Positions 25,852-34,481 of a stretch of 43,148 nucleotides of DNA are shown here, one piece after another. Every line of letters starts with the position of its first letter. Position 1 is the first letter of the stretch. Origin of the DNA: an uncultured Bacilli bacterium (GTDB taxonomy: Bacteria > Bacillota_I > Bacilli_A > RF39 > UBA660). The notes under the pieces were generated by a model. The model saw only the letters and a list, made by a program, of their open reading frames with translations, had not been told where the DNA came from and ran no database searches. The translations under genes were made by a program, and so were the position numbers. The stretch lies in contig CANQKO010000008.1 of the NCBI GenBank assembly GCA_947624505.1, forward strand, positions 1 to 43,148, read 5' to 3'.

Positions 25852-25865
25852 ACGCTTTTTCTTTT
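25831..25865 (+). terminator. Terminator of the nrdD operon
   Basis: A 14-bp stem with one G-U pair (25831-25844 against 25851-25864) and a 6-nt loop. The T-rich 3' arm itself supplies the U tract. Confidence 0.8.
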
Positions 25866-25880
25866 GAGAAAATATTTTTA

Positions 25881-26072
25881 TTATTTATTTTTTATGTAAT
25901 CTAAAATATCTTTATCTTTAATTTCTAATGCTTTAACTAATTTTCTAAATGTATCAATTGATGGCTTTTTTTCTTCATTCTCAATTCTTTGAATGGTTCT
26001 CGTATCTAAATTAGTTAATTCTGCTAAATATTCTTGGGTATATTTCTTTAGTTTTCGGTATTCTTTAAACAT
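25881..26072 (-). CDS. Small Xre-family HTH regulator
   Basis: A 63-residue protein made up of a single Cro/CI-type helix-turn-helix domain: LKKYTQEYLAELTNLDTRTI followed by QRIENEEKKPS. I chose the ATG at 26072, with AGGTGA five bases upstream; an in-frame GTG at 26081 overlaps that site. It is divergent from a large surface protein gene, and the 140 bp between them holds four copies of one 15-bp operator. Two of these overlap its own promoter (TTGGAA 26117-26112, 17 bp, CATAAT 26094-26089). Self-repression plus control of the surface gene is the likely role; no ligand or cofactor domain is present. Confidence 0.85.
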   Translation of the reverse strand: MFKEYRKLKKYTQEYLAELTNLDTRTIQRIENEEKKPSIDTFRKLVKALEIKDKDILDYIKNK

Positions 26073-26083
26073 TATTCTCACCT

Positions 26084-26193
26084 ACGGCAATTATGTCATA
26101 ATTGTATTTTCTTTCCAACGGCATTAAAGTCGTGTTTTTATCTTGACATTTATGCCGTGTTATGATAATTTATAAATATGACAATTGTGCCGT
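26084..26193. promoter_or_regulatory. Four-copy 15-bp operator between Xre gene and surface-protein gene
   Basis: Sites, written in one orientation: TGACATAATTGCCGT (26098-26084, minus), CGACTTTAATGCCGT (26132-26118, minus), TGACATTTATGCCGT (26144-26158, plus), TGACAATTGTGCCGT (26179-26193, plus). The consensus is YGAC, five A/T-rich bases, TGCCGT. The third contains the -35 TTGACA (26143-26148) of the surface gene, whose -10 is near 26166. The first overlaps the -10 and start region of the regulator promoter. The GC-rich TGCCGT half stands out in this genome. Confidence 0.85.
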
Positions 26194-26212
26194 AAGGCTA
26201 GGAGATAAGAAT

Positions 26213-28321
26213 ATGAAAAAGAAATTAATAATTATTATATCAATAGTAATATTAACAATAATAAATGTATTTATAGTATTTAAAAAAGATGCTAGTATAG
26301 TAGAAAAGAATAAAGTAAATAAAATAGAAAGAAAAGAATTTAGTATATATAAAGAACAAACTTTAGGAGGAAAGGATTGGGAATTATCTACTGATACAAC
26401 ATTTCCTACAAGTGGTTATCTATTAAATAATGAACAAAGTAAATGTTATGGGTATAATAAAGAACCAATAACACCAATACCTGTGAAACAAGAATTAACA
26501 AAAGGAAGTATAGATGGAAGAGTAACAATAGAAAGTAGTAAAACAATTTATTGTGAATTATATTTTGATATAGATAACAAAGAACCAGAAGTAAATAAAT
26601 TTAGTATAACCGGAAAGACCAGTAGTGGTACTTCATTAAATAATGGATTTACCTATCAAACAGATAATATACCATATACATTAGAATATGTTGATACAGA
26701 TGTAACTCAATATTGTATAAGTGATACAAGTGAATGTACAGAATGGAAAGAAATAAGTGAAAAAACAGATACATTAACCATAGATAATTCTGATGGAGAA
26801 AAAACAATGTATATATATTTAAAAGATAAAGCGAATAATGTATCAGTAACAACAAATAAATCAACAGCAAAGATAACAGTAGATCAAACAAAACCAGTAG
26901 TAAAAACTTTTAAATTAACAGGAAAAGCAGATGAAGGGCAACAATTAAGTGATAGTTCACAATATACCCATAAAGCAGGAATAACATATGATGCAACAAT
27001 AACAGAAAGTAATATAGATAGTTATTGTGTATATGAAGATAGTTGTAATTATCAAACAACAAGTAGTACAACATTAAATACAAGTTATACATTAAAAGAT
27101 ACAGAAGGAAGTCATAGTGTAAAAATAAGAGTAAAAGATAAAGCAGGGAATGAATCAGAAATAACAACTCAAAGTATAAAGTTAGATAAAACAAATCCGA
27201 CAGCAACAATAAAATCTAATAGTCAAGATACAAGTAGCATAACAGTAACAGTAGGATATGAAGGACAAGATTCAATAATAAAGAGACAATGTAGATTAGA
27301 TACTGATAGTACTTGGACAGATTCAAAACCAGATGGAAGTTGTACGATAAGTGATTTAAAAGATGGAAAAGAGTATACAATAAAAGGAAGAGTAAGAGAT
27401 GCATCAGGAAGATGGAATACAACTTATCCAAATGTTAGTGTAACAACGCAAAGTGCAAACTTTCAAGGTACAGGAAAGCAATTATTAGAAAGCAAACCAA
27501 AGGGGTTAAGTGGTGAACCGGACTGTCAAGGAATGTATAGATTTGTAGGAACAAAAGATGATGTAAATAATTATGTATGCTTTGGCTATACAAATATATC
27601 ACAGTGTAGCAGTGGAGCGAAAGATAATGAATACATATACCGAATTATTGGAATTAATTCAAATGGTGAAATAAAATTAATCAAAAATAAAACTTTATCG
27701 ACACCCCTCTTTTGGTACAGTACAAAAGAGACTGATTTCGAGGTTTACGAGATGTGGAACCATAGTACGGTATATGTTAAGATAAATGGTAGTGAATTTC
27801 TGACGGGCTTACCAGAAAGCTGGCAGAAGCAAGTTATAAGTTCTAGTTGGTCATCTGGCGCTTTAACTTTAGAGAATGTTAACGTTGTTGCCAGTGAGGT
27901 TTGTATGGCTGAAAGAAACTTGACGTCGATAGATGCAAAGGTAGGCTTGATGACGTTGAGCGATTACTATTATGCTAATGGTAACAAAAATTCAAATTGT
28001 TTTGGAAGTGGGGGATCACCTGCTTGTTCGGCGAACTGGATGTTTTTTCGGAACAATGGATGTTTGGAGACGGAAACTTATGAGTCTACTATGATTCAGG
28101 TTGAAGGTGTGGGGTCTTTGTATTTTATTTATGCAATTTCTTCGAACGGAGGTGTAGTTGAGGGACCACATTCGATGAATAAGGAGATGTCTGTTCGACC
28201 TGTTTTCTACCTTTCTCCGTCAACTTCGATTTCCTCTGGGAGGGGTACTTCTACGGATCCGTTTATTGTGGATTCTGGTGGTGGATGTAGTGGTTCTGGT
28301 CTTGAGCAGTGTGTTGAATAG
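26213..28321 (+). CDS. Composite surface protein: signal anchor, Ig-like repeats, DUF6273-like C-terminus
   Basis: A 702-residue exported protein. An N-terminal membrane segment (about 4-24) is followed by a linker, then three bacterial-Ig-like repeats starting near 125, 225 and 325. Each contains KDKAGN- or DQTKP-type turns and a cysteine pair. Residues 420-702 form a different domain: EPDCQGMYRFVGTKDD, WMFFRNNGCLE, then VRPVFYLSPS and TDPFIVD, the pattern of the DUF6273/C-lectin-like group. No LPXTG is present. From about 27695 (residue 494) the DNA changes from roughly 23% to 37-48% GC with different codon choice, so the C-terminal part looks like an imported or exchangeable cassette. The ATG at 26213 has AGGAG upstream. 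Four operators and the divergent Xre gene imply tight control. Confidence 0.75.
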   Translation: MKKKLIIIISIVILTIINVFIVFKKDASIVEKNKVNKIERKEFSIYKEQTLGGKDWELSTDTTFPTSGYLLNNEQSKCYGYNKEPITPIPVKQELTKGSIDGRVTIESSKTIYCELYFDIDNKEPEVNKFSITGKTSSGTSLNNGFTYQTDNIPYTLEYVDTDVTQYCISDTSECTEWKEISEKTDTLTIDNSDGEKTMYIYLKDKANNVSVTTNKSTAKITVDQTKPVVKTFKLTGKADEGQQLSDSSQYTHKAGITYDATITESNIDSYCVYEDSCNYQTTSSTTLNTSYTLKDTEGSHSVKIRVKDKAGNESEITTQSIKLDKTNPTATIKSNSQDTSSITVTVGYEGQDSIIKRQCRLDTDSTWTDSKPDGSCTISDLKDGKEYTIKGRVRDASGRWNTTYPNVSVTTQSANFQGTGKQLLESKPKGLSGEPDCQGMYRFVGTKDDVNNYVCFGYTNISQCSSGAKDNEYIYRIIGINSNGEIKLIKNKTLSTPLFWYSTKETDFEVYEMWNHSTVYVKINGSEFLTGLPESWQKQVISSSWSSGALTLENVNVVASEVCMAERNLTSIDAKVGLMTLSDYYYANGNKNSNCFGSGGSPACSANWMFFRNNGCLETETYESTMIQVEGVGSLYFIYAISSNGGVVEGPHSMNKEMSVRPVFYLSPSTSISSGRGTSTDPFIVDSGGGCSGSGLEQCVE

Positions 28322-28508
28322 GAGATTTCCGTTCTCTTTTATTTGATAAATAATGAGTGTATAGAATTTTTCGGAGCATTGTATGAATTAAATGTATGAA
28401 ATTATAGTGTAAAGAATGCATCGAGAAGGAAAACTCGTAAAAACCTCATAGACTTAACTCTTATGAGAGGGAATATTTCTCTCTCGTTTTATTTTGACTA
28501 ATAAAGAA
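28322..28508 (+). other. Non-coding downstream flank with several hairpins
   Basis: No gene here. CGAG/CTCG (28422-28437), CTCATA/TATGAG (28445-28467) and GAGAG/CTCTC (28465-28483, followed by a T-rich run) can each fold. The last two share bases and exclude each other, as in an attenuator. The last is a plausible terminator for the surface gene. Confidence 0.45.
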
Positions 28509-28538
28509 TTGCTTTTTTTTCATAAATAAGTATATAAT
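28509..28538 (+). promoter_or_regulatory. murD promoter
   Basis: TTGCTT (28509-28514), 18-bp spacer, TATAAT (28533-28538). It places the transcript start after the in-frame GTG at 28543, supporting the ATG at 28561 as the real start. Confidence 0.65.
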
Positions 28539-28560
28539 TTAAGTGAAAGAAAGTGATTAT

Positions 28561-29883
28561 ATGTTAGAAAATAAAAAAATACTAGTATTAGGATTAGGCA
28601 AAAGTGGGCTGGCAGTAATTAAATTACTTGCAGGTAAGAATAGTATTATCGCCAGTGATAAAAAGATGCCTACTGAAGAAATATTAGATGAATTTAAAAA
28701 ATTACAAGTTGAATTTATTTTAAGTGAAGATGCTACCGATATAATTGATAATAATATTGATTTAATAATTAAATCCCCGGGTATTGAACCATTTCATTTA
28801 GGTATTAAAAAGGCAAGAGAATTAAATATTAAAATAGTTAATGAAATGGAAGTTGCTTATCATTATTTACCGAAGAATGTTAAAATAATTGGTATTACTG
28901 GTTCCAATGGTAAAACTACTACTACAACAATGTTATTTGATTTATTAAAATTACATAATATAAGTGTTGTTTTAGGGGGTAATATTGGTTATCCTTTATG
29001 TGAAGTATTAAAAAGTATTAAAGAAGGTGATACTTTAGTTTTAGAAATATCTGATCATCAATTATATGATTTAATTGATTTTAAAACAGATATATCTATT
29101 CTTACTAATTTATGTCCAACACATCTAGATTATCATGGTAATTATGAAAATTATAAACAAGTTAAGAAAAAGATTTTTAATCATCATACTAAAAATGATA
29201 TAGCTATTATTAATGAAGAAAATATTGATTCCTTAGCTTTGACTAAAGATATTTTATCTAAAAAGGAATATTTTAATAGTAAAGATAATTATTATAATGA
29301 TGAAGGTATATATCTAGATAATGAATTAGTAATTAAATTAGATGATATAAAAATTAAAGGTAATCATAATTATGAAAATATTTTAGCTTGTTTACTTGCT
29401 TTAAAAGAATTTGCCTTTGATAAAGAAATAATTAAAAATTATTTAAGTAATTTTAAGGGAGTAGAACATCGTATTGAAATAGTAGATAGTAAAAGTAATA
29501 TTAATTTCTTTAATGATTCAAAAGCTACTAACCCAACTAGTACTTTAATTGCTTTAAAGACAATGAAAAAGAAAACGCATTTGATTTTAGGAGGTAAAGA
29601 AAGGAAACAAGACTTTAACGAATTAAATAAAGAAATGAGTATTGTTAAATGTATTTATGCAATTGGTGAAGTTACTGATCGTATTATGGATTATGCTAAT
29701 CAGAATAAGTTAAAATGTGTCAAGTGTTATACATTAAATAAAGCAATGGAAGAAATAAAGAAAAATGCTTTAGATGGGGAAAATGTCTTACTTTCTCCAG
29801 CATCTGCTTCTTGGGATCAATATGATAGATTTGAAACTAGAGGAGAAGAGTTTAAAAAATTAGTTGAAAAATTATATAATTAA
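28561..29883 (+). CDS. murD: UDP-N-acetylmuramoylalanine--D-glutamate ligase
   Basis: Adds D-glutamate to UDP-MurNAc-L-Ala in peptidoglycan synthesis. The 440-residue protein has the N-terminal LVLGLGKSGLA Rossmann loop, VKSPGI-like IIKSPGIEPF, the ATP loop ITGSNGKTTTTTM near 112-124, the Mur motifs CPTHLDYHGNYENY and FNDSKATNPTSTL, and C-terminal LLSPASASWDQYDRFETRG. All three domains are present and length is normal. The longer reading from GTG 28543 would start inside the leader. It stands alone with its own promoter. Confidence 0.96.
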   Translation: MLENKKILVLGLGKSGLAVIKLLAGKNSIIASDKKMPTEEILDEFKKLQVEFILSEDATDIIDNNIDLIIKSPGIEPFHLGIKKARELNIKIVNEMEVAYHYLPKNVKIIGITGSNGKTTTTTMLFDLLKLHNISVVLGGNIGYPLCEVLKSIKEGDTLVLEISDHQLYDLIDFKTDISILTNLCPTHLDYHGNYENYKQVKKKIFNHHTKNDIAIINEENIDSLALTKDILSKKEYFNSKDNYYNDEGIYLDNELVIKLDDIKIKGNHNYENILACLLALKEFAFDKEIIKNYLSNFKGVEHRIEIVDSKSNINFFNDSKATNPTSTLIALKTMKKKTHLILGGKERKQDFNELNKEMSIVKCIYAIGEVTDRIMDYANQNKLKCVKCYTLNKAMEEIKKNALDGENVLLSPASASWDQYDRFETRGEEFKKLVEKLYN

Positions 29884-29921
29884 GGGTATAATTTTAATAT
29901 AGTAGTAAAAGGGGCAAAGAT

Positions 29922-31247
29922 ATGAATAATGAAAATAATAATTTGAATGGTACAGTATTAGGTAGTACTACAACAAGTCCAGATATGATACCCAATAATA
30001 ATCCCATTAATAATGAATTAAATAGTGTTGATAATACAATTGATACTTTGGAAAGTACACCAGTTAATAATGAAGTACCTAGTTATAATGCTAATCCAAG
30101 TGAATTAAATAATAATAGTAATATGGGAAATGGTCAATTTTTTACAGCAAGTAATAATTTTAGTAATATTCCTACGAATGATAATTTAACTCAACCATCT
30201 CCAATGGATAATAATGTAAATAATTTTTCTATACCTAATAATCAAAATAATCCTAATGATTTAAATATTAATCCACCAATAATGGATGATAATTCAAATA
30301 ATGAATTTGTCAATAAACCTAAGAAGAAAAATAAATTACTATTTATACTAATAATTGTTCTTGTTTTAGGAGTTATTGGTTTTGGAACATATTATATATT
30401 AAAATATACTAATATATTAAATAATGGTAATAAAGTAAATATTGAAATTCATAATTTAGAAATAGGTTTGAATGAAGAAATACCTGATGATAGTGTTCTA
30501 GCAACTATAACTGGAGCAAATAATTGTACTTTTGATAAATCAAAAGTAGATAATACAAAAGCGGGAACATATGAATTTTCAGTTAAATGTGGAAATATTA
30601 CTAAAAATGGAACAATAACAGTTGTTGAAGGTATTACGGATGTTAATACATTAAAAGTTAAAGAAGTTTATAAAGCCGTTGGTGATACACTAGAAGTTAA
30701 TGAATTTATTATTGATCCAAGTTATACTTATGAATTTGCTAATAGTGATGAAGTAAATGGTTATTTAGGAGCAACGGGAGAATATGATGTAAAAATAAAA
30801 GCTGTTGATGCAAGTAATAAAGAAATTGAAACAATTGGTAAGTTATATGTAACAGAAAATCCTATTAGAGGATACTTAAAATGTAAAACTAACGAACAAA
30901 ATGTAGCTGATTCTTCTGCTACAATGGTAGCATCTTATGAATTTGGTATATCTATGCATCCAGAGAATGGTAATGTTTATGGTGGTTTAGGTTTTGAAAA
31001 ATATAGTTTTACATTTAGTGATGAAACAGAATATAATACTTATTTTGATAGTTATAAAAAAGGCGAAGATATTACTATAAATAATATAACGAGTAATGAT
31101 ATAGAATTCAATGATATTGAAAAGACGATTACTATTAATAAAAAGATGGATAATGATGCAGTTAAAAATCAATTTGGAGATAGTAAATATAGTGATATAA
31201 AAGCATATTATATGGATAACTTAAAATATAATTGTATTTATGAATAA
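29922..31247 (+). CDS. Asn-rich membrane-anchored protein with outer beta domain
   Basis: I do not recognise a named family. The first 135 of 441 residues are Asn/Pro/Ser-rich and look disordered (many NN and PNNN stretches), ending in a basic KKKNK. A membrane segment (about 138-159) follows, then an outer beta-rich region. That part has a possible Ig/cadherin-like module (NIEIHNLEIGLNEEIPDD to GTITVVEG) with two cysteines, a second similar module ending IGKLYVTENP, and a C-terminal domain with CKTNEQN and a final C. The positive-inside rule puts the Asn-rich tail in the cytoplasm. GGGGCAAAG precedes the ATG. It is monocistronic, with a clear terminator; probably a surface or sensing protein. 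Confidence 0.65.
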   Translation: MNNENNNLNGTVLGSTTTSPDMIPNNNPINNELNSVDNTIDTLESTPVNNEVPSYNANPSELNNNSNMGNGQFFTASNNFSNIPTNDNLTQPSPMDNNVNNFSIPNNQNNPNDLNINPPIMDDNSNNEFVNKPKKKNKLLFILIIVLVLGVIGFGTYYILKYTNILNNGNKVNIEIHNLEIGLNEEIPDDSVLATITGANNCTFDKSKVDNTKAGTYEFSVKCGNITKNGTITVVEGITDVNTLKVKEVYKAVGDTLEVNEFIIDPSYTYEFANSDEVNGYLGATGEYDVKIKAVDASNKEIETIGKLYVTENPIRGYLKCKTNEQNVADSSATMVASYEFGISMHPENGNVYGGLGFEKYSFTFSDETEYNTYFDSYKKGEDITINNITSNDIEFNDIEKTITINKKMDNDAVKNQFGDSKYSDIKAYYMDNLKYNCIYE

Positions 31248-31249
31248 TT

Positions 31250-31284
31250 AAAAGGATTCAGATAATAACTGAGTCCTTTTCTTG
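31250..31284 (+). terminator. Terminator after the Asn-rich protein gene
   Basis: AAAAGGATTCAG (31250-31261) pairs with CTGAGTCCTTTT (31269-31280) over 12 bp with one G-U pair. The loop is 7 nt and the 3' arm ends in a T run. Confidence 0.9.
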
Positions 31285-31310
31285 CATATTTAAATATTCG
31301 TTGCTATAAT
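31282..31310 (+). promoter_or_regulatory. Promoter of the cysteine desulfurase gene
   Basis: TTGCAT (31282-31287), 17-bp spacer, TATAAT (31305-31310), with TGC just before it (extended -10). Confidence 0.75.
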
Positions 31311-31332
31311 TACTTTTGAAAAGAGGTTTACA

Positions 31333-32457
31333 ATGATATATTTAGATTATAGTGCAACAACACCAGTCAAAAGGGAAGTGTTAGATAGTTTTAACAAAGC
31401 TAGCCTTCTTTATATTGGTAATGCTAATAGCTTACATAAATTAGGTCAAAATATTAATAAATTAATTAATGCTTGTAATGAACAAATAGCGAGTTTATTA
31501 AATATTAAACCATCAGAAATAATTTATACAAGTAGTGCATCAGAATCAAATAATTTAGCTATTAAAGGTATTGCTTTTAAATATCAAAATAGAGGTAAAC
31601 ATATTATTACAACTAAATTTGAACATTCATCCGTTATGGAAACGGTTAAATATTTAGAAAAGTTAGGTTATGAAATATCTTATGTAAAAACTACTAGTGA
31701 GGGAATAGTAGATTTAGAAGATTTAAAAAAAATAATTAGAAAAGATACTATTTTAGTAGCTATTACTGCCGTTAATAGTGAAATTGGTATTTTAAATCCA
31801 ATTGAAGAAATAGCTAATCTTTTAAAAAATTACCAATGTTTTTTTTGTGTTGATTTAACCCAAAGTATTACAAAAGTTAATATTAATTTAGAAAATGTTG
31901 ATTTAGCCATATTCTCAGCTCATAAGTTTTATGGTTTGAAAGGTATAAGTGTTTTAATTAAAAAAGAAAAAATAGAGTTAGAACCTTTAATTAATGGCGG
32001 TAAATCAACAACTATTTATAGAAGTGGAACACCTGCCCACCCTTTAATTGTTTCCATTGCAAAAGCTCTTCGCCTAGAAATGATTGATATAGAAAAAAAA
32101 TATCAATATGTTAAAGAGTTAAATGAATATTTAAAAGAAAATTTAAAAAAATATTCTGATGTTATTATTAATAGTAATGATTATTCTATCCCACATATTT
32201 TAAATATTAGCGTTTTAGGGGTTAAAGCTGAAACAATGATGCACGCTTTAGAAGAAGATGACATTTATATTTCTACTAAAACGGCATGTAGTGATGATGA
32301 TAGTTACTCTTTAAGTGTTTATGAACTTACAAAAGATATGGAAAGAAGTAAGAGTAGTATTAGAATAAGTTTATCTTATTTAACAACTAAAGAAGAATTA
32401 GATAAATTTTTAAAAAGTTTTGAAAAATGTTATCAAAATTTAAAAAAATTAATATAA
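31333..32457 (+). CDS. Cysteine desulfurase (NifS/IscS family)
   Basis: A PLP enzyme that takes sulfur from cysteine for iron-sulfur clusters or tRNA thiolation. The 374-residue protein has the family N-terminus YLDYSATTPVKREVLDSF, SASESNNLAIKG, the histidine in TKFEHSS, the PLP lysine K198 in SAHKFYGLKG, and the persulfide cysteine C319 in TKTACSDDD. The sequence after C319 is acidic rather than the usual SS. It is single, with its own promoter and no neighbouring iscU or thiI, so its acceptor cannot be named from context. Confidence 0.92.
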   Translation: MIYLDYSATTPVKREVLDSFNKASLLYIGNANSLHKLGQNINKLINACNEQIASLLNIKPSEIIYTSSASESNNLAIKGIAFKYQNRGKHIITTKFEHSSVMETVKYLEKLGYEISYVKTTSEGIVDLEDLKKIIRKDTILVAITAVNSEIGILNPIEEIANLLKNYQCFFCVDLTQSITKVNINLENVDLAIFSAHKFYGLKGISVLIKKEKIELEPLINGGKSTTIYRSGTPAHPLIVSIAKALRLEMIDIEKKYQYVKELNEYLKENLKKYSDVIINSNDYSIPHILNISVLGVKAETMMHALEEDDIYISTKTACSDDDSYSLSVYELTKDMERSKSSIRISLSYLTTKEELDKFLKSFEKCYQNLKKLI

Positions 32458-32520
32458 TATAGTTATTTGAACTTTGCACATAGAAAATTCTCTCATACTT
32501 TATAGTAGAGGGAGGGAAAA

Positions 32521-33288
32521 ATGAATAACGTTGAAAGAGCGAGATGCATAATTGCCAACTATAATAAAAATTGTCGTCCTGTGGCGTGTTGCTGTCCAGC
32601 TCAAAGAAATGTTGTTCCAGGTAACGTGACATTTACAATAGGTACAGTAACGACAGGATTACCAGGTAGTATGGCTGCTGCTAGTATAACTGGTACATAT
32701 CCTAATTTTATTTTAAATTTAACAATTCCTCAAGGCCCAACTGGCCCAACCGGTCCTATAGGTCCAATAGGAGCTACAGGTCCAACCGGTCCAACAGGCC
32801 CACAAGGAATTGAAGGAATACAAGGTCCAATCGGGCCAACAGGGGCAACTGGCGAAGTAGGTCCAACGGGTCCTGAAGTTTCCACAGCTTTTGGTGGCTT
32901 ATCTAGTGAAGGCCAACAAGTTGTTAATGTGGCAACGCAAAATGAATATTATGAAGTACCAATGACTGAGCAAACTGATAGTGCCGGAGTAACTTATACG
33001 CCAGCAAATAATATCACAATTGATGTTCCAGGAACATATTTAATTACTTATACTGGTGATGTTTCAGCAGGATCAACCTTTACTGCAACCATTGCACTTA
33101 GAAATAATGAAACTAATATAGAATCTAATAATGGTACAGCAAGTGACACAGCAACATTGTCACTAAATGGTACAACGATTCAAGCTTTAAATACTGGTGA
33201 TGTATTAGATATTGCTGTTACAGCCACAACTCAAGGTAACTTGAATGTTAATAATGCTAGTCTAGTTGTCGCAAGAATTAGTGATTAA
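32521..33288 (+). CDS. Collagen-like surface protein with BclA-like C-terminal domain
   Basis: A 255-residue protein in three parts. A Cys-containing N-terminal region (C9, C18, C23-C25) precedes a short beta segment ending LNLTIPQ. Sixteen uninterrupted G-X-Y triplets follow (72-119, mostly GPT, GPI and GAT). The C-terminal domain of about 135 residues is Thr/Asn-rich and beta, resembling the trimeric jelly-roll tip of Bacillus BclA. Such proteins form trimeric stalks on spores or cells. No signal peptide or sorting motif is seen, as in exosporium BclA-type proteins. GGAGGG precedes the ATG, and a small hairpin (32492-32511) sits just before it. The DNA is more GC-rich than the neighbours, largely because of the Gly/Pro codons. 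Confidence 0.82.
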   Translation: MNNVERARCIIANYNKNCRPVACCCPAQRNVVPGNVTFTIGTVTTGLPGSMAAASITGTYPNFILNLTIPQGPTGPTGPIGPIGATGPTGPTGPQGIEGIQGPIGPTGATGEVGPTGPEVSTAFGGLSSEGQQVVNVATQNEYYEVPMTEQTDSAGVTYTPANNITIDVPGTYLITYTGDVSAGSTFTATIALRNNETNIESNNGTASDTATLSLNGTTIQALNTGDVLDIAVTATTQGNLNVNNASLVVARISD

Positions 33289-33294
33289 GTTCAT

Positions 33295-33323
33295 AAATCC
33301 ATACAGAAATGTGTGGATTTTTT
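33295..33323 (+). terminator. Terminator after the collagen-like gene
   Basis: AAATCCATACA (33295-33305) pairs with TGTGTGGATTT (33310-33320), 11 bp with one G-U pair and a GAAA loop, then T residues. Confidence 0.92.
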
Positions 33324-33382
33324 AGTTAATTAACCCAAATTAGAAGTGTAGCATAAAATATTTTAGAAAGGTTGGAAATAAT

Positions 33383-34471
33383 TTGCAAGATTATAAAATA
33401 TGTGTTTATGCTATAACTAAAAATGAAGAAAAATTTGTTAAAAGATGGGTAGAATCAATGAGTGAAGCTGATAAAATTATTGTGCTTGATACTGGCTCCT
33501 CTGATAATACCGTATCTTTATTACAAGATTTGGGAGTAGAAGTTCATATTCAAGAATTTAACCCTTGGCGTTTTGATGAAGCTCGTAATGCTTCCTTAAA
33601 ATTGGTCCCAGAGGAGTATGAAATATGTGTTTGTACCGATTTAGATGAAGTTTTTGATAAAGGGTGGGCAAAAGAATTAAAAAAAGTATGGAATGAAAGC
33701 GTTACCAGAGTTAGATACAATTATAATTGGTCATTTGATGAATATGGTAATCCTGCGACTTCTTTTATGATTAATAAAATCCACCGGTTAGGCTATTATA
33801 AATGGACGCATCCAGTTCACGAAGTATTAACTCCTTTAAAGGAAGAAAAAGAAGTTATTTGTCCTAATATTATCTTAAATCATTATCCCGATAAAACTAA
33901 ATCAAGAAAAAGTTATCTACCCCTTTTAGAATTAAGTGTTAAAGAAGATCCTGAAGATGACCGAAATATGCATTATCTAGGAAGAGAGTATATGTATTAT
34001 CAGAAGTGGGATGATTGCATTGAAACCTTAAAAAAACATTTAAATTTAAAAAGTGCTAAATGGAAAGATGAAAGATGTGCTTCAATGCGTTTTATTGCTA
34101 GGTGTTATACTGCTAAAGGTATGAATGATGTTGCTAAAGAGTGGTATTTAAAAGCCATCGATGAAGCTCCATACTTAAGAGAAAGTTATATTGAACTCTC
34201 TTATTTATATTATGAAGAAAAAGATTATTTAGATGCTTATATCAATTTAAGAAGAGCCTTAGAAATCAAAGAAAAAAGTAATTCATATATTAATGAAGAA
34301 TTTGCTTGGAATAGTTTTGTATATGATTTAATTAGTGTTTGTGCTTTCAATTTAGGCTACTTTGAAGAAGCTCTATATTATGTTAGTAAAGGAATTGTAA
34401 TGGATCCTCATAATTTAAGATTACAAACTAATTTAGAATTAATGGAAGAATATATGAAAAAAAGCGATTAA
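33383..34471 (+). CDS. Family 2 glycosyltransferase with TPR-like C-terminus
   Basis: A 362-residue protein. The N-terminal GT-A domain has AITKNEEKFVKRWVESM, the nucleotide-binding VLDTGSSDNTVSLL and the acidic CTDLDEVFDKGW near 84-95 as the metal/sugar site. A later HPVHEVL motif is typical of this group. From about 190 the chain is made of helical repeats that read as tetratricopeptide units (YLGREYMYYQKWDDCIETL and following). The donor and acceptor are unknown; the group modifies proteins, teichoic acids or glycolipids. The start is TTG at 33383. It converges on the sortase gene, overlapping by four bases at the stops. Confidence 0.85.
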   Translation: MQDYKICVYAITKNEEKFVKRWVESMSEADKIIVLDTGSSDNTVSLLQDLGVEVHIQEFNPWRFDEARNASLKLVPEEYEICVCTDLDEVFDKGWAKELKKVWNESVTRVRYNYNWSFDEYGNPATSFMINKIHRLGYYKWTHPVHEVLTPLKEEKEVICPNIILNHYPDKTKSRKSYLPLLELSVKEDPEDDRNMHYLGREYMYYQKWDDCIETLKKHLNLKSAKWKDERCASMRFIARCYTAKGMNDVAKEWYLKAIDEAPYLRESYIELSYLYYEEKDYLDAYINLRRALEIKEKSNSYINEEFAWNSFVYDLISVCAFNLGYFEEALYYVSKGIVMDPHNLRLQTNLELMEEYMKKSD

Positions 34472-34481
34472 TTCGCTTTTT
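34459..34481. terminator. Bidirectional terminator of convergent glycosyltransferase and sortase genes
   Basis: AAAAAGCGA (34459-34467), 5-nt loop, TCGCTTTTT (34473-34481). It lies across both stop codons and carries a T run on either strand. Confidence 0.88.

Noticed and set aside
26649-27431. Three long minus-strand ORFs opposite the surface protein repeats
   Set aside because: They are Leu/Tyr-rich translations of the complement of a real gene, with no ribosome sites or motifs.
26213-28321. Diversity-generating retroelement acting on the surface protein tip
   Set aside because: No reverse transcriptase, accessory gene or template repeat is present in the window; only the lectin-like tip and the composition shift were seen.
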